Of a stretch of 64,000 nt of DNA, positions 1 through 9,180 are shown in pieces (within the stretch, counting starts at the first letter, position 1; every line of letters starts with the position of its first letter). The notes under the pieces were generated by a model. That model made no database searches and had not been told where the DNA came from. It worked only from the letters and a program-made list of their open reading frames with translations. The stretch spans positions 6,634,001 to 6,698,000 of the forward strand of contig NZ_CP114283.1 in NCBI RefSeq assembly GCF_027107535.1. The letters are read 5' to 3'. Source of the stretch: Streptomyces aurantiacus (GTDB taxonomy: Bacteria; Actinomycetota; Actinomycetes; Streptomycetales; Streptomycetaceae). A program made the translations under genes and the position numbers.

Positions 1-1983
1 GTCGACCCGTTCGCCGCGGCCGCGGCCTTCGTCGACGCGGACAAGGGCGTCGCCGATCCCCAGGCCGCGCTGGACGGCGCCCGCGCCATCCTCACCGAGC
101 GGTTCTCGGAGGACGCCGACCTGATCGGCGAGCTGCGCGAGCGCATGTGGACGCGCGGCCGGCTGACCGCCAGGGTGAAGGCCGGCAAGGAGGAGGCGGG
201 CGCCAAGTTCGCCGACTACTTCGACTTCGCCGAACCCTTCAAGGAGCTGCCCTCGCACCGCGTCCTCGCGATGCTGCGCGGCGAGAAGGAGGACGTCCTC
301 GACCTCGTCCTGGAGCCCGAGGAGCCGTCCGAGCAGCCCGGCCCGTCCTCGTACGAGGCGATCGTCGCGCATCGCTTCGGCATCGCCGACCGCGGCCGTC
401 CGGCGGACAAGTGGCTGACGGACACGGTCCGTTGGGCCTGGCGCACCCGCCTGCTCGTCCACCTCGGCATCGACCTGCGGCTGCGCCTGCGCACGGCCGC
501 CGAGGACGAGGCGGTCAACGTCTTCGCGACGAACCTGCGCGACCTGCTGCTGGCCGCACCGGCGGGCACCCGCGCCACCCTGGGGCTCGACCCCGGTTTC
601 CGCACGGGTGTGAAGGTGGCCGTGGTCGACGCGACCGGCAAGGTCGTCGCCACGGACGTCATCCACCCGCACGTCCCGGCGAACAGGTGGGACGAGGCCG
701 TCGCCAAGCTCGCCCGGCTCGCCAAGGAGCACGCGGTCGAGCTGGTCGCGATCGGCAACGGCACGGCGTCCCGCGAGACGGACAAGCTCGCCGGTGAACT
801 GATCGCCAAGCACCCCGAGCTGGACCTCACCAAGGTGATGGTGTCCGAGGCGGGGGCGTCCGTGTACTCGGCATCGGCGTTCGCGTCGCAGGAGCTGCCC
901 GGTATGGACGTGTCGCTGCGCGGCGCCGTCTCCATCGCGCGCCGCCTCCAGGACCCGCTCGCCGAGCTGGTGAAGATCGACCCGAAGTCGATCGGTGTCG
1001 GCCAGTACCAGCACGACCTGTCCGAGGTGAAGCTGTCGCGCTCCCTCGACGCGGTCGTCGAGGACTGTGTGAACGGCGTCGGCGTGGACGTGAACACGGC
1101 TTCGGCGCCCCTGCTCTCGCGGGTCTCCGGCATCACCTCCGGGCTCGCCGAGAACATCGTGGCGCACCGCGACGCGAACGGACCGTTCACGTCGCGTACG
1201 GCGCTGAAGAAGGTGGCCAGGCTCGGACCCAAGGCGTACGAGCAGTGCGCGGGCTTCCTGCGGATCCGCGGCGGCGAGGACCCGCTGGACGCGTCGAGCG
1301 TGCACCCCGAGGCGTACCCCGTGGTCCGCCGGATGGTGAAGACGGCGGGCAACGAGGTCGCCTCGCTGATCGGCAACACCGGGGTGCTGCGCTCGCTGAG
1401 GCCGACCGATTTCGTGGACGAGACGTTCGGCCTGCCGACGGTCACGGACATCCTGCGGGAGCTGGAGAAGCCGGGGCGCGACCCGCGACCCGCCTTCAAG
1501 ACGGCGACCTTCAAGGACGGCGTGGAGAAGATCGCCGACCTGGCCCCGGGGATGGTCCTCGAAGGAGTCGTCACGAACGTGGCGGCCTTCGGAGCCTTCG
1601 TGGACGTCGGCGTGCACCAGGACGGTCTGGTGCACGTCTCGGCGATGTCCAGGACGTTCGTCAAGGACCCGCGGGACGTGGTCAAGTCCGGCGACATCGT
1701 CAAGGTGAAGGTGATGGAGGTCGACATTCCGCGCAAGCGCATCTCGCTGACGCTGCGGCTGGACGACGAGGCCGCTCCGCAGGACCAGCCGGCCGGCGGC
1801 GGGCGCCCCCAGCGCGGGGGCGGACGGCCGCCCCAGCAGCGGGAGCGGCAGCAGCGGCAGGGCCGCTCCGGCGGCGGAGGCGGGGGCGGAGGTTCGCGTC
1901 AGGCGCCGCCGCCCGGCAACAGCGCGATGGCGGACGCGCTGCGGCGTGCGGGGCTGACCGACCCGGGCAAGGGCAGGCGCTGA
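1..1983 (+). CDS. tex: Tex family RNA-binding protein (5' truncated by window edge)
   Basis: Tex is a nucleic-acid-binding accessory factor of transcription. The reading frame is open from base 1, so the N-terminus lies outside the window; an ATG at 145 is internal. Visible in order: the helical Tex N-terminal core, a YqgF/RuvC-like domain starting near nt 580 with the DPGFRTG motif, helix-hairpin-helix segments (nt 1080-1270, NGVGVDVNTAS and the LGPKAYEQCAGFLRIR stretch), and an S1 domain at about nt 1540-1760 (GMVLEGVVTNVAAFGAFVDV). The last 70 residues are a Gly/Arg/Gln-rich disordered tail, typical of actinobacterial Tex. It ends in TGA and is followed by a GC-rich hairpin. Family assignment is secure. 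Confidence 0.95.
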   Translation, partial: VDPFAAAAAFVDADKGVADPQAALDGARAILTERFSEDADLIGELRERMWTRGRLTARVKAGKEEAGAKFADYFDFAEPFKELPSHRVLAMLRGEKEDVLDLVLEPEEPSEQPGPSSYEAIVAHRFGIADRGRPADKWLTDTVRWAWRTRLLVHLGIDLRLRLRTAAEDEAVNVFATNLRDLLLAAPAGTRATLGLDPGFRTGVKVAVVDATGKVVATDVIHPHVPANRWDEAVAKLARLAKEHAVELVAIGNGTASRETDKLAGELIAKHPELDLTKVMVSEAGASVYSASAFASQELPGMDVSLRGAVSIARRLQDPLAELVKIDPKSIGVGQYQHDLSEVKLSRSLDAVVEDCVNGVGVDVNTASAPLLSRVSGITSGLAENIVAHRDANGPFTSRTALKKVARLGPKAYEQCAGFLRIRGGEDPLDASSVHPEAYPVVRRMVKTAGNEVASLIGNTGVLRSLRPTDFVDETFGLPTVTDILRELEKPGRDPRPAFKTATFKDGVEKIADLAPGMVLEGVVTNVAAFGAFVDVGVHQDGLVHVSAMSRTFVKDPRDVVKSGDIVKVKVMEVDIPRKRISLTLRLDDEAAPQDQPAGGGRPQRGGGRPPQQRERQQRQGRSGGGGGGGGSRQAPPPGNSAMADALRRAGLTDPGKGRR

Positions 1984-1988
1984 GCACT

Positions 1989-2023
1989 CGGCCCGGGCCC
2001 TCCGGTGACACCGGGGTCCGGGC
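1989..2023 (+). terminator. GC-rich hairpin after tex
   Basis: Directly after the tex stop, CGGCCCGG and CCTCCGGTG face CACCGGGG and CCGGGCCGG, giving a long imperfect stem without a U-tract, the usual Streptomyces terminator form. The rest of 1984-2218 holds a copy of a dispersed repeat (2174-2203) and no gene. Confidence 0.6.
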
Positions 2024-2173
2024 CGGCCCGCTCCACCTGCCTGGCTCCACCCGCCTGGGCTGCGGCCGACGACCGGCTGAGCCGGCCGCCCGGTGGGGAG
2101 AGCTCGTGTTCCCGGGGCGGGGACTACGGGGCGGCCCCCACCGTGCGGGCCGCTCGTGCGGCGCGGGCCTCGC

Positions 2174-2203
2174 GTGGCTGGTCGCGCGGTTCCCCGCGCA
2201 CCC
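2174..2203. repeat. Dispersed intergenic repeat, copy 1
   Basis: This stretch of the form GTGGCTGGTCGCGCGGTTCC followed by CCGCGC is a member of a repeat also seen at 21419-21446, 40947-40975 and 41030-41060. All four lie in short intergenic spaces downstream of genes. Similar CTGG-CGCGCAGTTCCCCGCGC stretches are common between Streptomyces genes as far as I recall; their function is unknown to me. Confidence 0.55.
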
Positions 2204-2218
2204 TGCGGGGCGCTCCGG

Positions 2219-3859
2219 TCAGTGTTCTGTGACCTTGCCGGCCGCGACCTCCAGGCGGCGCGTGGTGTGGACCGCGTCCAGCATGCGGCGGTCGTGGGTG
2301 ACCAGGAGCAGCGTGCCCTCGTACGAGTCGAGGGCCGATTCGAGCTGCTCGATCGCCGGGAGGTCCAGGTGGTTCGTGGGCTCGTCGAGGACCAGGAGGT
2401 TGACGCCCCGGCCCTGGAGGAGCGCCAGGGCGGAGCGCGTGCGTTCGCCCGGGGAGAGCGTGGCTGCGGGGCGCAGGACGTGTTCCGCCTTGAGGCCGAA
2501 CTTGGCCAGCAGCGTGCGGACTTCGGCGGGCTCGGTGTCGGGGACGGCCGCGCAGAACGCGTCGAGCAGGGCTTCCGGGCCGTGGAACAGCTTGCGTGCC
2601 TGGTCGACCTCGCCGACGATCACGCCCGAGCCGAGGGTGGCGTGGCCGGAGTCCAGGGGCACCCGGCCGAGGAGGGCGCCGAGCAGGGTCGACTTGCCCG
2701 CGCCGTTCGCGCCGGTGACGGCCACCCGGTCCGCCCAGTCGATCTGGAGCGTGGCCGGGCCGAAGGTGAAGCCGCCCCGCCGGACCTCGGCGTCGCGCAG
2801 CGTGGCGACCACGGCACCCGACCGTGGTGCCGACGCGATCTCCATCCGCAGCTCCCACTCCTTGCGCGGTTCGTCCACCACGTCGAGCCGCTCGATCATG
2901 CGCTGGGTCTGCCGGGCCTTCGCGGCCTGCTTCTCGCTGGCCTCGCTGCGGAACTTGCGGCCGATCTTGTCGTTGTCGTTGTTCGCCTTGCGCCGGGCGT
3001 TCTTGACGCCCTTGTCCATCCAGGAGCGCTGCATCTGGGCGCGGCCCTCGAGCGCGGACCGCTTGTCGGCGTACTCCTCGAAGTCCTCGCGGGCGTGCCG
3101 GCGCGTCACGTCCCGCTCTTCCAGATAGGCCTCGTAGCCGCCGCCGTACAGGGTGATCTGCTGCTGGGCCAGATCCAGTTCGAGGACCTTGGTGACCGTG
3201 CGGGTGAGGAACTCGCGGTCGTGGCTGACGACGACGGTGCCCGCGCGCAGACCGGACACGAAGCGTTCGAGGCGCTCCAGACCGTCCAGGTCGAGGTCGT
3301 TGGTCGGCTCGTCGAGCAGGAACACGTCGTAGCGGGACAGGAGCAGGGAGGCGAGTCCGGCGCGGGCGGCCTGGCCGCCGGAGAGGGAGGTCATCGGCTG
3401 GTCCAGCCCGACGGTGAGGCCGAGCGTGCCGGCGACCTCCTCGGCCCGCTCGTCGAGGTCCGCGCCGCCGAGCGCGAGCCAGCGCTCCAGGCTGTCCGCG
3501 TACGCGTCGTCCGCGCCCGGTGCTCCGTCGACCAGTGCCTGCGTGGCCTCGTCCATCAGCCGCTGGGCCTCGGCGACGCCCGTGCGGCGTGCCAGGAACT
3601 CCCGGACGGTCTCGCCGGGCCGGCGCTCCGGCTCCTGCGGCAGGTGGCCGACGGTCGCGGCCGGCGGGGAGAGCCGCAGCTCGCCCTCCTCGGGCTTGAG
3701 CAGCCCGGCGAGCATCCGCAGCAGGGTGGACTTGCCCGCGCCGTTGGCACCGACGAGACCGATCACGTCGCCGGGCGCGACCACGAGGTCGAGCCCGGCG
3801 AAGAGGGTGCGGTCGCCGTGGCCGGCGGCGAGGTTCTTGGCGACGAGAGTGGCAGTCAT
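2219..3859 (-). CDS. ABC-F family ATPase
   Basis: 546-residue soluble protein with two ABC ATPase domains and no membrane segments, the ABC-F layout; these proteins act on ribosomes as translation factors or antibiotic protection proteins. Domain 1 has Walker A GANGAGKS (aa 37-44), signature LSGGQ (aa 159-163) and Walker B LLDEP (aa 181-185). A charged, helical interdomain linker rich in Lys, Arg and Glu follows (about aa 240-330), then a second GANGAGKST, LSPGE and LVLDEPTNHLD. The start ATG at 3859 immediately precedes the conserved TATLVAKNLAAGHG strand; upstream in-frame sequence is not conserved-looking. Whether it confers resistance or serves translation generally cannot be told from sequence. 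A second ABC-F gene of a different type lies at 26557. Confidence 0.9.
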   Translation of the reverse strand: MTATLVAKNLAAGHGDRTLFAGLDLVVAPGDVIGLVGANGAGKSTLLRMLAGLLKPEEGELRLSPPAATVGHLPQEPERRPGETVREFLARRTGVAEAQRLMDEATQALVDGAPGADDAYADSLERWLALGGADLDERAEEVAGTLGLTVGLDQPMTSLSGGQAARAGLASLLLSRYDVFLLDEPTNDLDLDGLERLERFVSGLRAGTVVVSHDREFLTRTVTKVLELDLAQQQITLYGGGYEAYLEERDVTRRHAREDFEEYADKRSALEGRAQMQRSWMDKGVKNARRKANNDNDKIGRKFRSEASEKQAAKARQTQRMIERLDVVDEPRKEWELRMEIASAPRSGAVVATLRDAEVRRGGFTFGPATLQIDWADRVAVTGANGAGKSTLLGALLGRVPLDSGHATLGSGVIVGEVDQARKLFHGPEALLDAFCAAVPDTEPAEVRTLLAKFGLKAEHVLRPAATLSPGERTRSALALLQGRGVNLLVLDEPTNHLDLPAIEQLESALDSYEGTLLLVTHDRRMLDAVHTTRRLEVAAGKVTEH

Positions 3860-3930
3860 CAGGGAGCCGATCCTAATCGCCGGGCCCGCGGGCCCGCGCC
3901 GGGGATTCCGTCGGACCCGCACCCGGCTTC

Positions 3931-4950
3931 TCAGCGGGCCATCGCCTCCACCAGCACGCTCCCGGATGTCCGCGCCACGATGAACGACTCCCCTCTGGTC
4001 GCCTTGGCGTCCAGCGGCAGCCGGTGACGCCCTGCCTCCAGCACCCCGTCGAAGACCTCGTACATGTGGGTCCGGTAGAGGCGGTCGAGGCGGTAGGCGG
4101 TCAGCTGGACCCGGCAGGTGGAGGTGACCTCGACGCCCGCCTCGCCGTCCGCGGCGACCAGCCGGGTCAGGCGGCGCAGTTCCCGGGGGCTGCGGTCCAG
4201 GGCGTTCTCTATCTGGGCGACCAGGAGCGGGACGATCGGGGCCAGTCCTTCGACGTACGCGACGTCGACTCCGGCGTGGTCGAAGGACTGCCGTACGACG
4301 GCACGTTCCTGCTCGGTGACGGCTCGCCCGAAGGCGACGGCTCCGTAGGTGCGCAGTTCGTCGACGGGGATGTCGGTGGCCTCCCGGGTGATGTCGGCGC
4401 CGATCCCGATGATGCGCAGGGCTGCGGCGAGCTTGGCGAGGACGGCGGCGCGGGCGCCGATGAGCAGGACCCGGCGGCGTTCGCCCGCGGTGCCGGTGAG
4501 CAGGGAGCCCAGGGCGGCACGGTACTCGTCGCCGCGGAAGAGGAAGGGGCCGATGCCGTGGTAGCCGTTCCGCTCCAGATCCGCCTGTTCGTCGGTCTGC
4601 CAGGCGAAGTCGCGCCACACGAAGTCGTCGTCGTGCCGGTCGATCACGGCGGTCACGGCGCCGCACCCGAGGTCCTCGCACTCGGGGCAGCCGTAGATGA
4701 CGTACCGGCCCCCCTCCAGCGGAGGGTCGGCTTCCAGCAGCAGGCTGCGCACCTGGGCGGTGAAGATCGCGGGTGGTACGTCGGAGGCGAGGGGGGACAC
4801 GGCGTCGAGGTCGGAGAGCTGGTACAGCAGCGGGCGTCCGTCGACGATGAAGTCCACGAAGTCCCGGTGCGCTTGGTAGTCACCGTTGGCAAGTACTCCA
4901 CCGGCACGCATCGCCGGTGCCAGGCCGAAGGTCGCGTACTCGGCAGACAT
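3931..4950 (-). CDS. Conserved protein of unknown function
   Basis: 339 residues, product not recognised. The N-terminal half has mixed character with a cluster CPECEDLGCG near aa 85-95 that could be a small metal site. The middle has a Rossmann-like stretch (RVLLIGARAAVLAKLAAALR, about aa 160-180). Homologues in streptomycetes are, I believe, often loosely labelled oxidoreductase, but no nucleotide-binding GxGxxG is present. The ATG at 4950 has GGGGA about ten bases upstream and is preferred over the in-frame ATG at 4992. It is transcribed divergently from the D-amino-acid oxidase with 66 bases between them, so the two may share a control region. Confidence 0.7.
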   Translation of the reverse strand: MSAEYATFGLAPAMRAGGVLANGDYQAHRDFVDFIVDGRPLLYQLSDLDAVSPLASDVPPAIFTAQVRSLLLEADPPLEGGRYVIYGCPECEDLGCGAVTAVIDRHDDDFVWRDFAWQTDEQADLERNGYHGIGPFLFRGDEYRAALGSLLTGTAGERRRVLLIGARAAVLAKLAAALRIIGIGADITREATDIPVDELRTYGAVAFGRAVTEQERAVVRQSFDHAGVDVAYVEGLAPIVPLLVAQIENALDRSPRELRRLTRLVAADGEAGVEVTSTCRVQLTAYRLDRLYRTHMYEVFDGVLEAGRHRLPLDAKATRGESFIVARTSGSVLVEAMAR

Positions 4951-5004
4951 GCTGTGAGTATCCCCAGACTCGGCGGACTCTGAGCACGGCATGACACATT
5001 CCGC

Positions 5005-5016
5005 TACGGTCCCCGC
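5005..5016 (+). promoter_or_regulatory. Putative -10 for a leaderless dao transcript
   Basis: TACGGT at 5005-5010 sits six bases before the GTG at 5017, so initiation about seven bases downstream would fall on the start codon. No Shine-Dalgarno sequence precedes the GTG. A weak -35 (TGAGCA, 4981-4986) is 18 bases upstream of the -10. Confidence 0.4.
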
Positions 5017-5976
5017 GTGGCGGAAGATCGAAGCGGTGACGTGATCGTGGTGGGCAGTGGTGTCATCGGCCTCACGACGGCCCTCGTGCTGGCCGAGAGC
5101 GGCAGGCGGGTACGGATCTGGGCGCGGGAGCCCGCCGAGCTGACCACCTCGGCGGTTGCGGGCGCGCTGTGGTGGCCGTACGGCATCCGGCCGAGGACGC
5201 TCGCCCGCGCATGGGCCCTGCGCTCGCTCACCGTGTACGAGGACCTGGCGGAACGGCCCGAGGAGACGGGCGTACGCATGGTCGAGGGCGTACTGGGTGG
5301 CACGCGGCTGGACGAACAGGGCGCGTGGGCAGCCGCCCGGCTGCCGGGGCTGCGGGCGTCCACGGCCGAGGAGTACGCGGGTGCGGGGCTGTGGGCGCGG
5401 CTGCCGCTGATCGACATGCCGGTGCATCTGGGGTGGCTGCGCGGGCGGTTCCTGCGGGCCGGGGGCACGCTCGCGACGCGCACCGTGACGGATCTCGCCG
5501 AGGCCCGGGCGGCGGCGCCGGTCGTCGTCAACTGCTCGGGCCTCGGCGCCCGCTCGCTCGTACCGGATCCGGCGGTGCGGCCCGTGCGGGGGCAGCTCGT
5601 CATCGTGGAGAACCCGGGTCTGCGTACGTGGCTCGTCTCGGCCGACGCGGCGACGGGGACGACCACGTATCTCTTTCCGCAACCGGACCGGCTGGTCCTG
5701 GGCGGGACCGCCGAGGAGGACGAGTGGTCGCTGACGCCCGACCCGGCGGCGGCCGCGCGGATCGTGGAGCGGTGTGCGCTGCTGCGGCCCGAGGTCGCGG
5801 GAGCGCGGGTGCTGGACCACCGGGTCGGGCTGCGGCCCTCCCGGGACGCCGTGCGGCTGGAGCGGGAGGTCCGGCCCGGTGGTGGGGTGCTGGTGCACAA
5901 CTACGGGCACGGTGGGGCGGGGGTCACGGTGGCGTGGGGAAGCGCGCGGGAGGCGTCGGAACTCGCCCGCGGCTGA
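5017..5976 (+). CDS. FAD-dependent D-amino-acid oxidase
   Basis: Flavoprotein predicted to oxidise D-amino acids to 2-oxo acids, ammonia and hydrogen peroxide in the cytoplasm. 319 residues, close to known DAAOs. The N-terminus carries the dinucleotide-binding fold VVGSGVIGLTTALVLAESG (aa 10-28). The C-terminus has the DAAO signature VHNYGHGGAGVTVAWGSA (about aa 290-307). A conserved WWPYG lies near aa 50. The GTG start lacks a ribosome binding site and may be used from a leaderless mRNA. It is followed by a strong hairpin separating it from the convergent transporter. A glycine- or sarcosine-oxidase-like specificity cannot be excluded, but the signature favours DAAO. Confidence 0.88.
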   Translation: MAEDRSGDVIVVGSGVIGLTTALVLAESGRRVRIWAREPAELTTSAVAGALWWPYGIRPRTLARAWALRSLTVYEDLAERPEETGVRMVEGVLGGTRLDEQGAWAAARLPGLRASTAEEYAGAGLWARLPLIDMPVHLGWLRGRFLRAGGTLATRTVTDLAEARAAAPVVVNCSGLGARSLVPDPAVRPVRGQLVIVENPGLRTWLVSADAATGTTTYLFPQPDRLVLGGTAEEDEWSLTPDPAAAARIVERCALLRPEVAGARVLDHRVGLRPSRDAVRLEREVRPGGGVLVHNYGHGGAGVTVAWGSAREASELARG

Positions 5977-5980
5977 CGTG

Positions 5981-6015
5981 CCTCGCGGGGCGCCCCGACA
6001 GGACGCCCCGCGAGG
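5981..6015. terminator. Bidirectional terminator between dao and BCCT gene
   Basis: Perfect 12-bp inverted repeat, CCTCGCGGGGCG (5981-5992) and CGCCCCGCGAGG (6004-6015), with an 11-base loop. It lies between two convergent genes and can serve both. Confidence 0.8.
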
Positions 6016-6107
6016 AGGAAGAGGGCCGCGGGCCGGTGGCGCGGACTCCCGCGCCACCTCAGGAGCGAAGGTCTCGCCCCCGTGCCCGCTCCTCGGCCGG
6101 CCGGCTC

Positions 6108-7814
6108 TCAGCCGTGGTCGTGGCCCAGAGGGTCGCCCTCCGTCTCTGTGCCGGCGCCCGGGCCGACCCTGATCTCGAAGTCGCCGTCGTACTTCTTGTG
6201 GCCCTCGATCACGGCGAGCGAGACGGCCTCGGAGCCCATTTCGCTGCGCACGATGACCGGGTCCCTGCGCAGGTCGCGCATGAGGGAGATGCACATCCCG
6301 ATCATCACGAGGACGAAGGGTGCCGCGGCCAGGATCGTGAGGTTCTGCAGACCGGTGAGCGCGTTGCCCTCGGTGCCGACGAGCAGCATGATGGCGGCGA
6401 CCGCTCCGGTCACCACGCCCCAGAACACCACGACGAGGCGGCCGGGTTCGAGGGCGCCCTTCTGCGAGAGCGTGCCCATCACGATGGACGCGGCGTCGGC
6501 GCCCGAGACGAAGAAGATGCCGACGAGGATCATCACGAGCAGGCTGGTGGCCGTCGCGATGGGGAACTCCTGAAGAACGCCGAAGAGCTGTCCCTCGGGG
6601 GTCGCCTCCTTGCCGAGCGCGCCGCCCTCCTTCAGCTTCATCGCCGTACCGCCGAAGACCGCGAACCAGACGAGGCTGACGGTGCTGGGCACGAGGATGA
6701 CCCCGCCGACGAACTGTCGGATGGTGCGGCCCCGGCTGATGCGGGCGATGAACATGCCGACGAAGGGCGTCCAGGAGATCCACCACGCCCAGTAGAAGAC
6801 GGTCCAGCTGCCGAGCCAGTCGGCGACGCCCTCTCCCCCGCTGGCCTCGGTGCGGCCCGCGAGCTGCGGCAGGTCACCGAGGTAGGAGAAGAACGAGGTG
6901 GGCAGCAGGTCCAGGACGATGATCGTGGGGCCCGCGACGAACACGAACAACGCGAGCACCAGGGCCAGCACCATGTTGATGTTGGACAGCCACTGGATGC
7001 CCTTCTCGATGCCGGAGACGGCCGAGGCGACGAACGCCACGGTCAGCACGGCGATGATCGCGACGAGCAGACCGTCGCTCACCTCGTCCATCCAGTCCAG
7101 CTCCGTGAAACCGGAGCCGATCTGCAGTGCGCCGAGCCCCAGTGAGGCCGCCGATCCGAAGACGGTCGCGATGATGGCGAGGACGTCGATCGCCCGGCCC
7201 ACCGAGCCGTTCGCGTGCTTCTCGCCGATGAGCGGCGTGAAGACCGCGCTGATGGTCTGGCGGCGGCGTTTGCGGTAGGTGCTGTAGGCGATGGCGAGGC
7301 CGACCACCGCGTAGATCGCCCAGGGATGCAGCGTCCAGTGGAAGAGCGTGGTGGCCATCGCCGTCTCCATGCGTTCCGCGGAGTCGGCGGGCGTGGTGCC
7401 CGGCGGGGGCGTCGTGTAGTGCGAGAGGGGCTCGCTCACGCCGTAGAACATCAGGCCGATGCCCATGCCGGCGCTGAACATCATCGCGACCCAGGACACG
7501 GTGCGGAACTCGGGCTCCTCGCCCTCCGCGCCGAGGTGGATCCTTCCGTATCGGCTGATCGCGAGCCACAGTGCGAACACCACGAAACACGAGGCGGCCA
7601 GCATGAACGCCCAGCCGCCGTTGTGGATCAGTCCGTTGAGCATCTTCGAGGAGGCGGTTTCCAGGGAGTCGGTCGCCACCGACCCCCAGATCACGAACGC
7701 CACGGTGAGCGCGGCCGTTACGCCGAACACCACCCGGTCCGTCTGGGGGCGGGAGCCACCGGGGACGCCGGACGGATCGCCCCGGCCTCCTCTTTCCTTC
7801 AAGTCGTCGGTCAT
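6108..7814 (-). CDS. BCCT family betaine/choline/carnitine transporter
   Basis: Membrane symporter for quaternary ammonium compounds such as glycine betaine or choline, used in osmoprotection. 568 residues with about twelve hydrophobic segments. Diagnostic features are the Trp-rich WAWWISWTPFVGMFIARIS in TM8, the glycine-rich MFSAGMGIGLMFYG in TM3, and SGADAASIVMGTLSQ near TM10. The N-terminus is short and hydrophilic and the C-terminus is His/Asp-rich. The ATG at 7814 with GGGAAGG upstream is preferred to the GTG at 7847. It lies 88 bases downstream of a peptidase gene on the same strand, probably with its own promoter. Substrate is not determinable here, although the neighbouring D-amino-acid oxidase suggests amine metabolism nearby. 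Confidence 0.92.
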   Translation of the reverse strand: MTDDLKERGGRGDPSGVPGGSRPQTDRVVFGVTAALTVAFVIWGSVATDSLETASSKMLNGLIHNGGWAFMLAASCFVVFALWLAISRYGRIHLGAEGEEPEFRTVSWVAMMFSAGMGIGLMFYGVSEPLSHYTTPPPGTTPADSAERMETAMATTLFHWTLHPWAIYAVVGLAIAYSTYRKRRRQTISAVFTPLIGEKHANGSVGRAIDVLAIIATVFGSAASLGLGALQIGSGFTELDWMDEVSDGLLVAIIAVLTVAFVASAVSGIEKGIQWLSNINMVLALVLALFVFVAGPTIIVLDLLPTSFFSYLGDLPQLAGRTEASGGEGVADWLGSWTVFYWAWWISWTPFVGMFIARISRGRTIRQFVGGVILVPSTVSLVWFAVFGGTAMKLKEGGALGKEATPEGQLFGVLQEFPIATATSLLVMILVGIFFVSGADAASIVMGTLSQKGALEPGRLVVVFWGVVTGAVAAIMLLVGTEGNALTGLQNLTILAAAPFVLVMIGMCISLMRDLRRDPVIVRSEMGSEAVSLAVIEGHKKYDGDFEIRVGPGAGTETEGDPLGHDHG

Positions 7815-7902
7815 CGGCGGCACCTTCCCTGGAAACCGTTCGGACACACATTCCCGATTGTGTGCCTACGACCTACCACAGGTACCGCCGATCTCAACCG
7901 CC

Positions 7903-9180
7903 TCAGCAGTGGGTGTCGGGCTCCCCGACGGTCAGGTGGTACGGAGCGCGCTCGTCGAGCAGCAGCGGGACGAGGCCGCGCATGGACTGGCGCAGCGGTA
8001 CGCGGGCGCCTTCCCCCGCGTGTCGCACCGCGACGCCGTGCAGGGCGAGCTCGTCCCCGACGTCCGCGTACTGGGCCGCCGTGAGCCGGTAGGCGCAGGG
8101 CGGGTCCCCGATGGTCTCGGACGGTTCGGCCGGGTCGTTGTCGGCGCCTCCCACGTAGACCGGTCCCAAGTCCCGGTAGCCGGCCAGCCGGGCCGCCGAC
8201 GTGGCCGACTCGATGAAGCCGCGCCGTTTGCCCGTGAACGCGAACAGCCCGTCCAGAGCGGCCAGTTGCGAGTGGACGCGACGGCGGTTGTTGAGCGCCT
8301 CGTCGGCCTTCTCGGCCTCCGTGACGGGGTCGACGCGGCTCTCGATGAGCAGTCCGACGCCGTGCTTGATGCCGGACATGTTCCGCAGGATCCGCTCCTG
8401 TCCGTCGCCCGCCACCTGCCGGATCGGGTCGCCGGTCACCGGGTCGGTCCAGATGCCGTACGTCCCGGTCGAGTAGCCGGCGGCGCGGGCGGCGGGCCGC
8501 ACGTACGCCGCCGACAGGGTCTGTGCCTCGTCGTGCACGGCCGGATCGGTGTTGAGGTTGCGCGGCCAGAGGTCGAAGAGGTCCTTGTCGTAGTACGGGG
8601 GCGTGGCGCCGTACTCGTGCAGGTCGTAGATCACGTCCGGCTTGCGGTCGCGGACGACGGCCGCCATGGCGCGTGCCTCGGCCGTCCGCAGTGAGAGATG
8701 GTCGCGGTTGATGTCGACGCCGTCGCTGTTGCCCCGGGTGTCGGCGGCCCGGCCGTCCGGGTTGGCGGTGGGCACGACGAGCAGCGTGGTGCGGTCGAGG
8801 AACTTCCGCGTGGCGGCGTCCTTCGCGTAGGCGAGGTCGCGGACCGTCGTCAGGCAGGCCTCCCGTCCGGAGGGTTCGTCGCCGTGCTGGCTGCACACCA
8901 GCAGCACGGTGTTGGCCGCGTGCCGGTTGCCGACGCGTACGAGCTGGAGCGGGCGGTCCTGTTTCGTGGTGCCGATCCCACCGACCGAGACCCGGCTGCT
9001 CGCCCGGTCGACGGCGGCGAGGAAGGCCTGCTCCTCGGGCTGGGTGGTCCAGCGGGCCCCGTCGGTCCGTTCGAAGCCGGTGCGGGGCGGGCTCGGGGAC
9101 GCGTGGGCGGGTGTGGTGAGGAGGGGCGCGGTGAGCACCGCCGCCGTCAGCGCGACGGCGGCGGTACGGCGGGGCGTCAT
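7903..9180 (-). CDS. Secreted M14 family zinc carboxypeptidase
   Basis: Extracellular metallopeptidase, 425 residues. A Sec signal peptide is evident: RR, a hydrophobic core, then a likely cleavage after AHA near aa 27. Zinc ligands match M14: HxxE in [11 protein letters not shown] (about aa 98-102), and a third ligand in YDLHEYG (about aa 195). A catalytic glutamate candidate lies in LLIESR (about aa 288). It removes C-terminal residues from peptides or trims cell-wall peptides; which is unknown. Its ATG overlaps the stop of the upstream secreted dipeptidyl-peptidase gene (TGATG at 9178-9182), so the two are translationally coupled and probably act together in extracellular peptide use. Confidence 0.88.
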   Translation of the reverse strand: MTPRRTAAVALTAAVLTAPLLTTPAHASPSPPRTGFERTDGARWTTQPEEQAFLAAVDRASSRVSVGGIGTTKQDRPLQLVRVGNRHAANTVLLVCSQHGDEPSGREACLTTVRDLAYAKDAATRKFLDRTTLLVVPTANPDGRAADTRGNSDGVDINRDHLSLRTAEARAMAAVVRDRKPDVIYDLHEYGATPPYYDKDLFDLWPRNLNTDPAVHDEAQTLSAAYVRPAARAAGYSTGTYGIWTDPVTGDPIRQVAGDGQERILRNMSGIKHGVGLLIESRVDPVTEAEKADEALNNRRRVHSQLAALDGLFAFTGKRRGFIESATSAARLAGYRDLGPVYVGGADNDPAEPSETIGDPPCAYRLTAAQYADVGDELALHGVAVRHAGEGARVPLRQSMRGLVPLLLDERAPYHLTVGEPDTHC

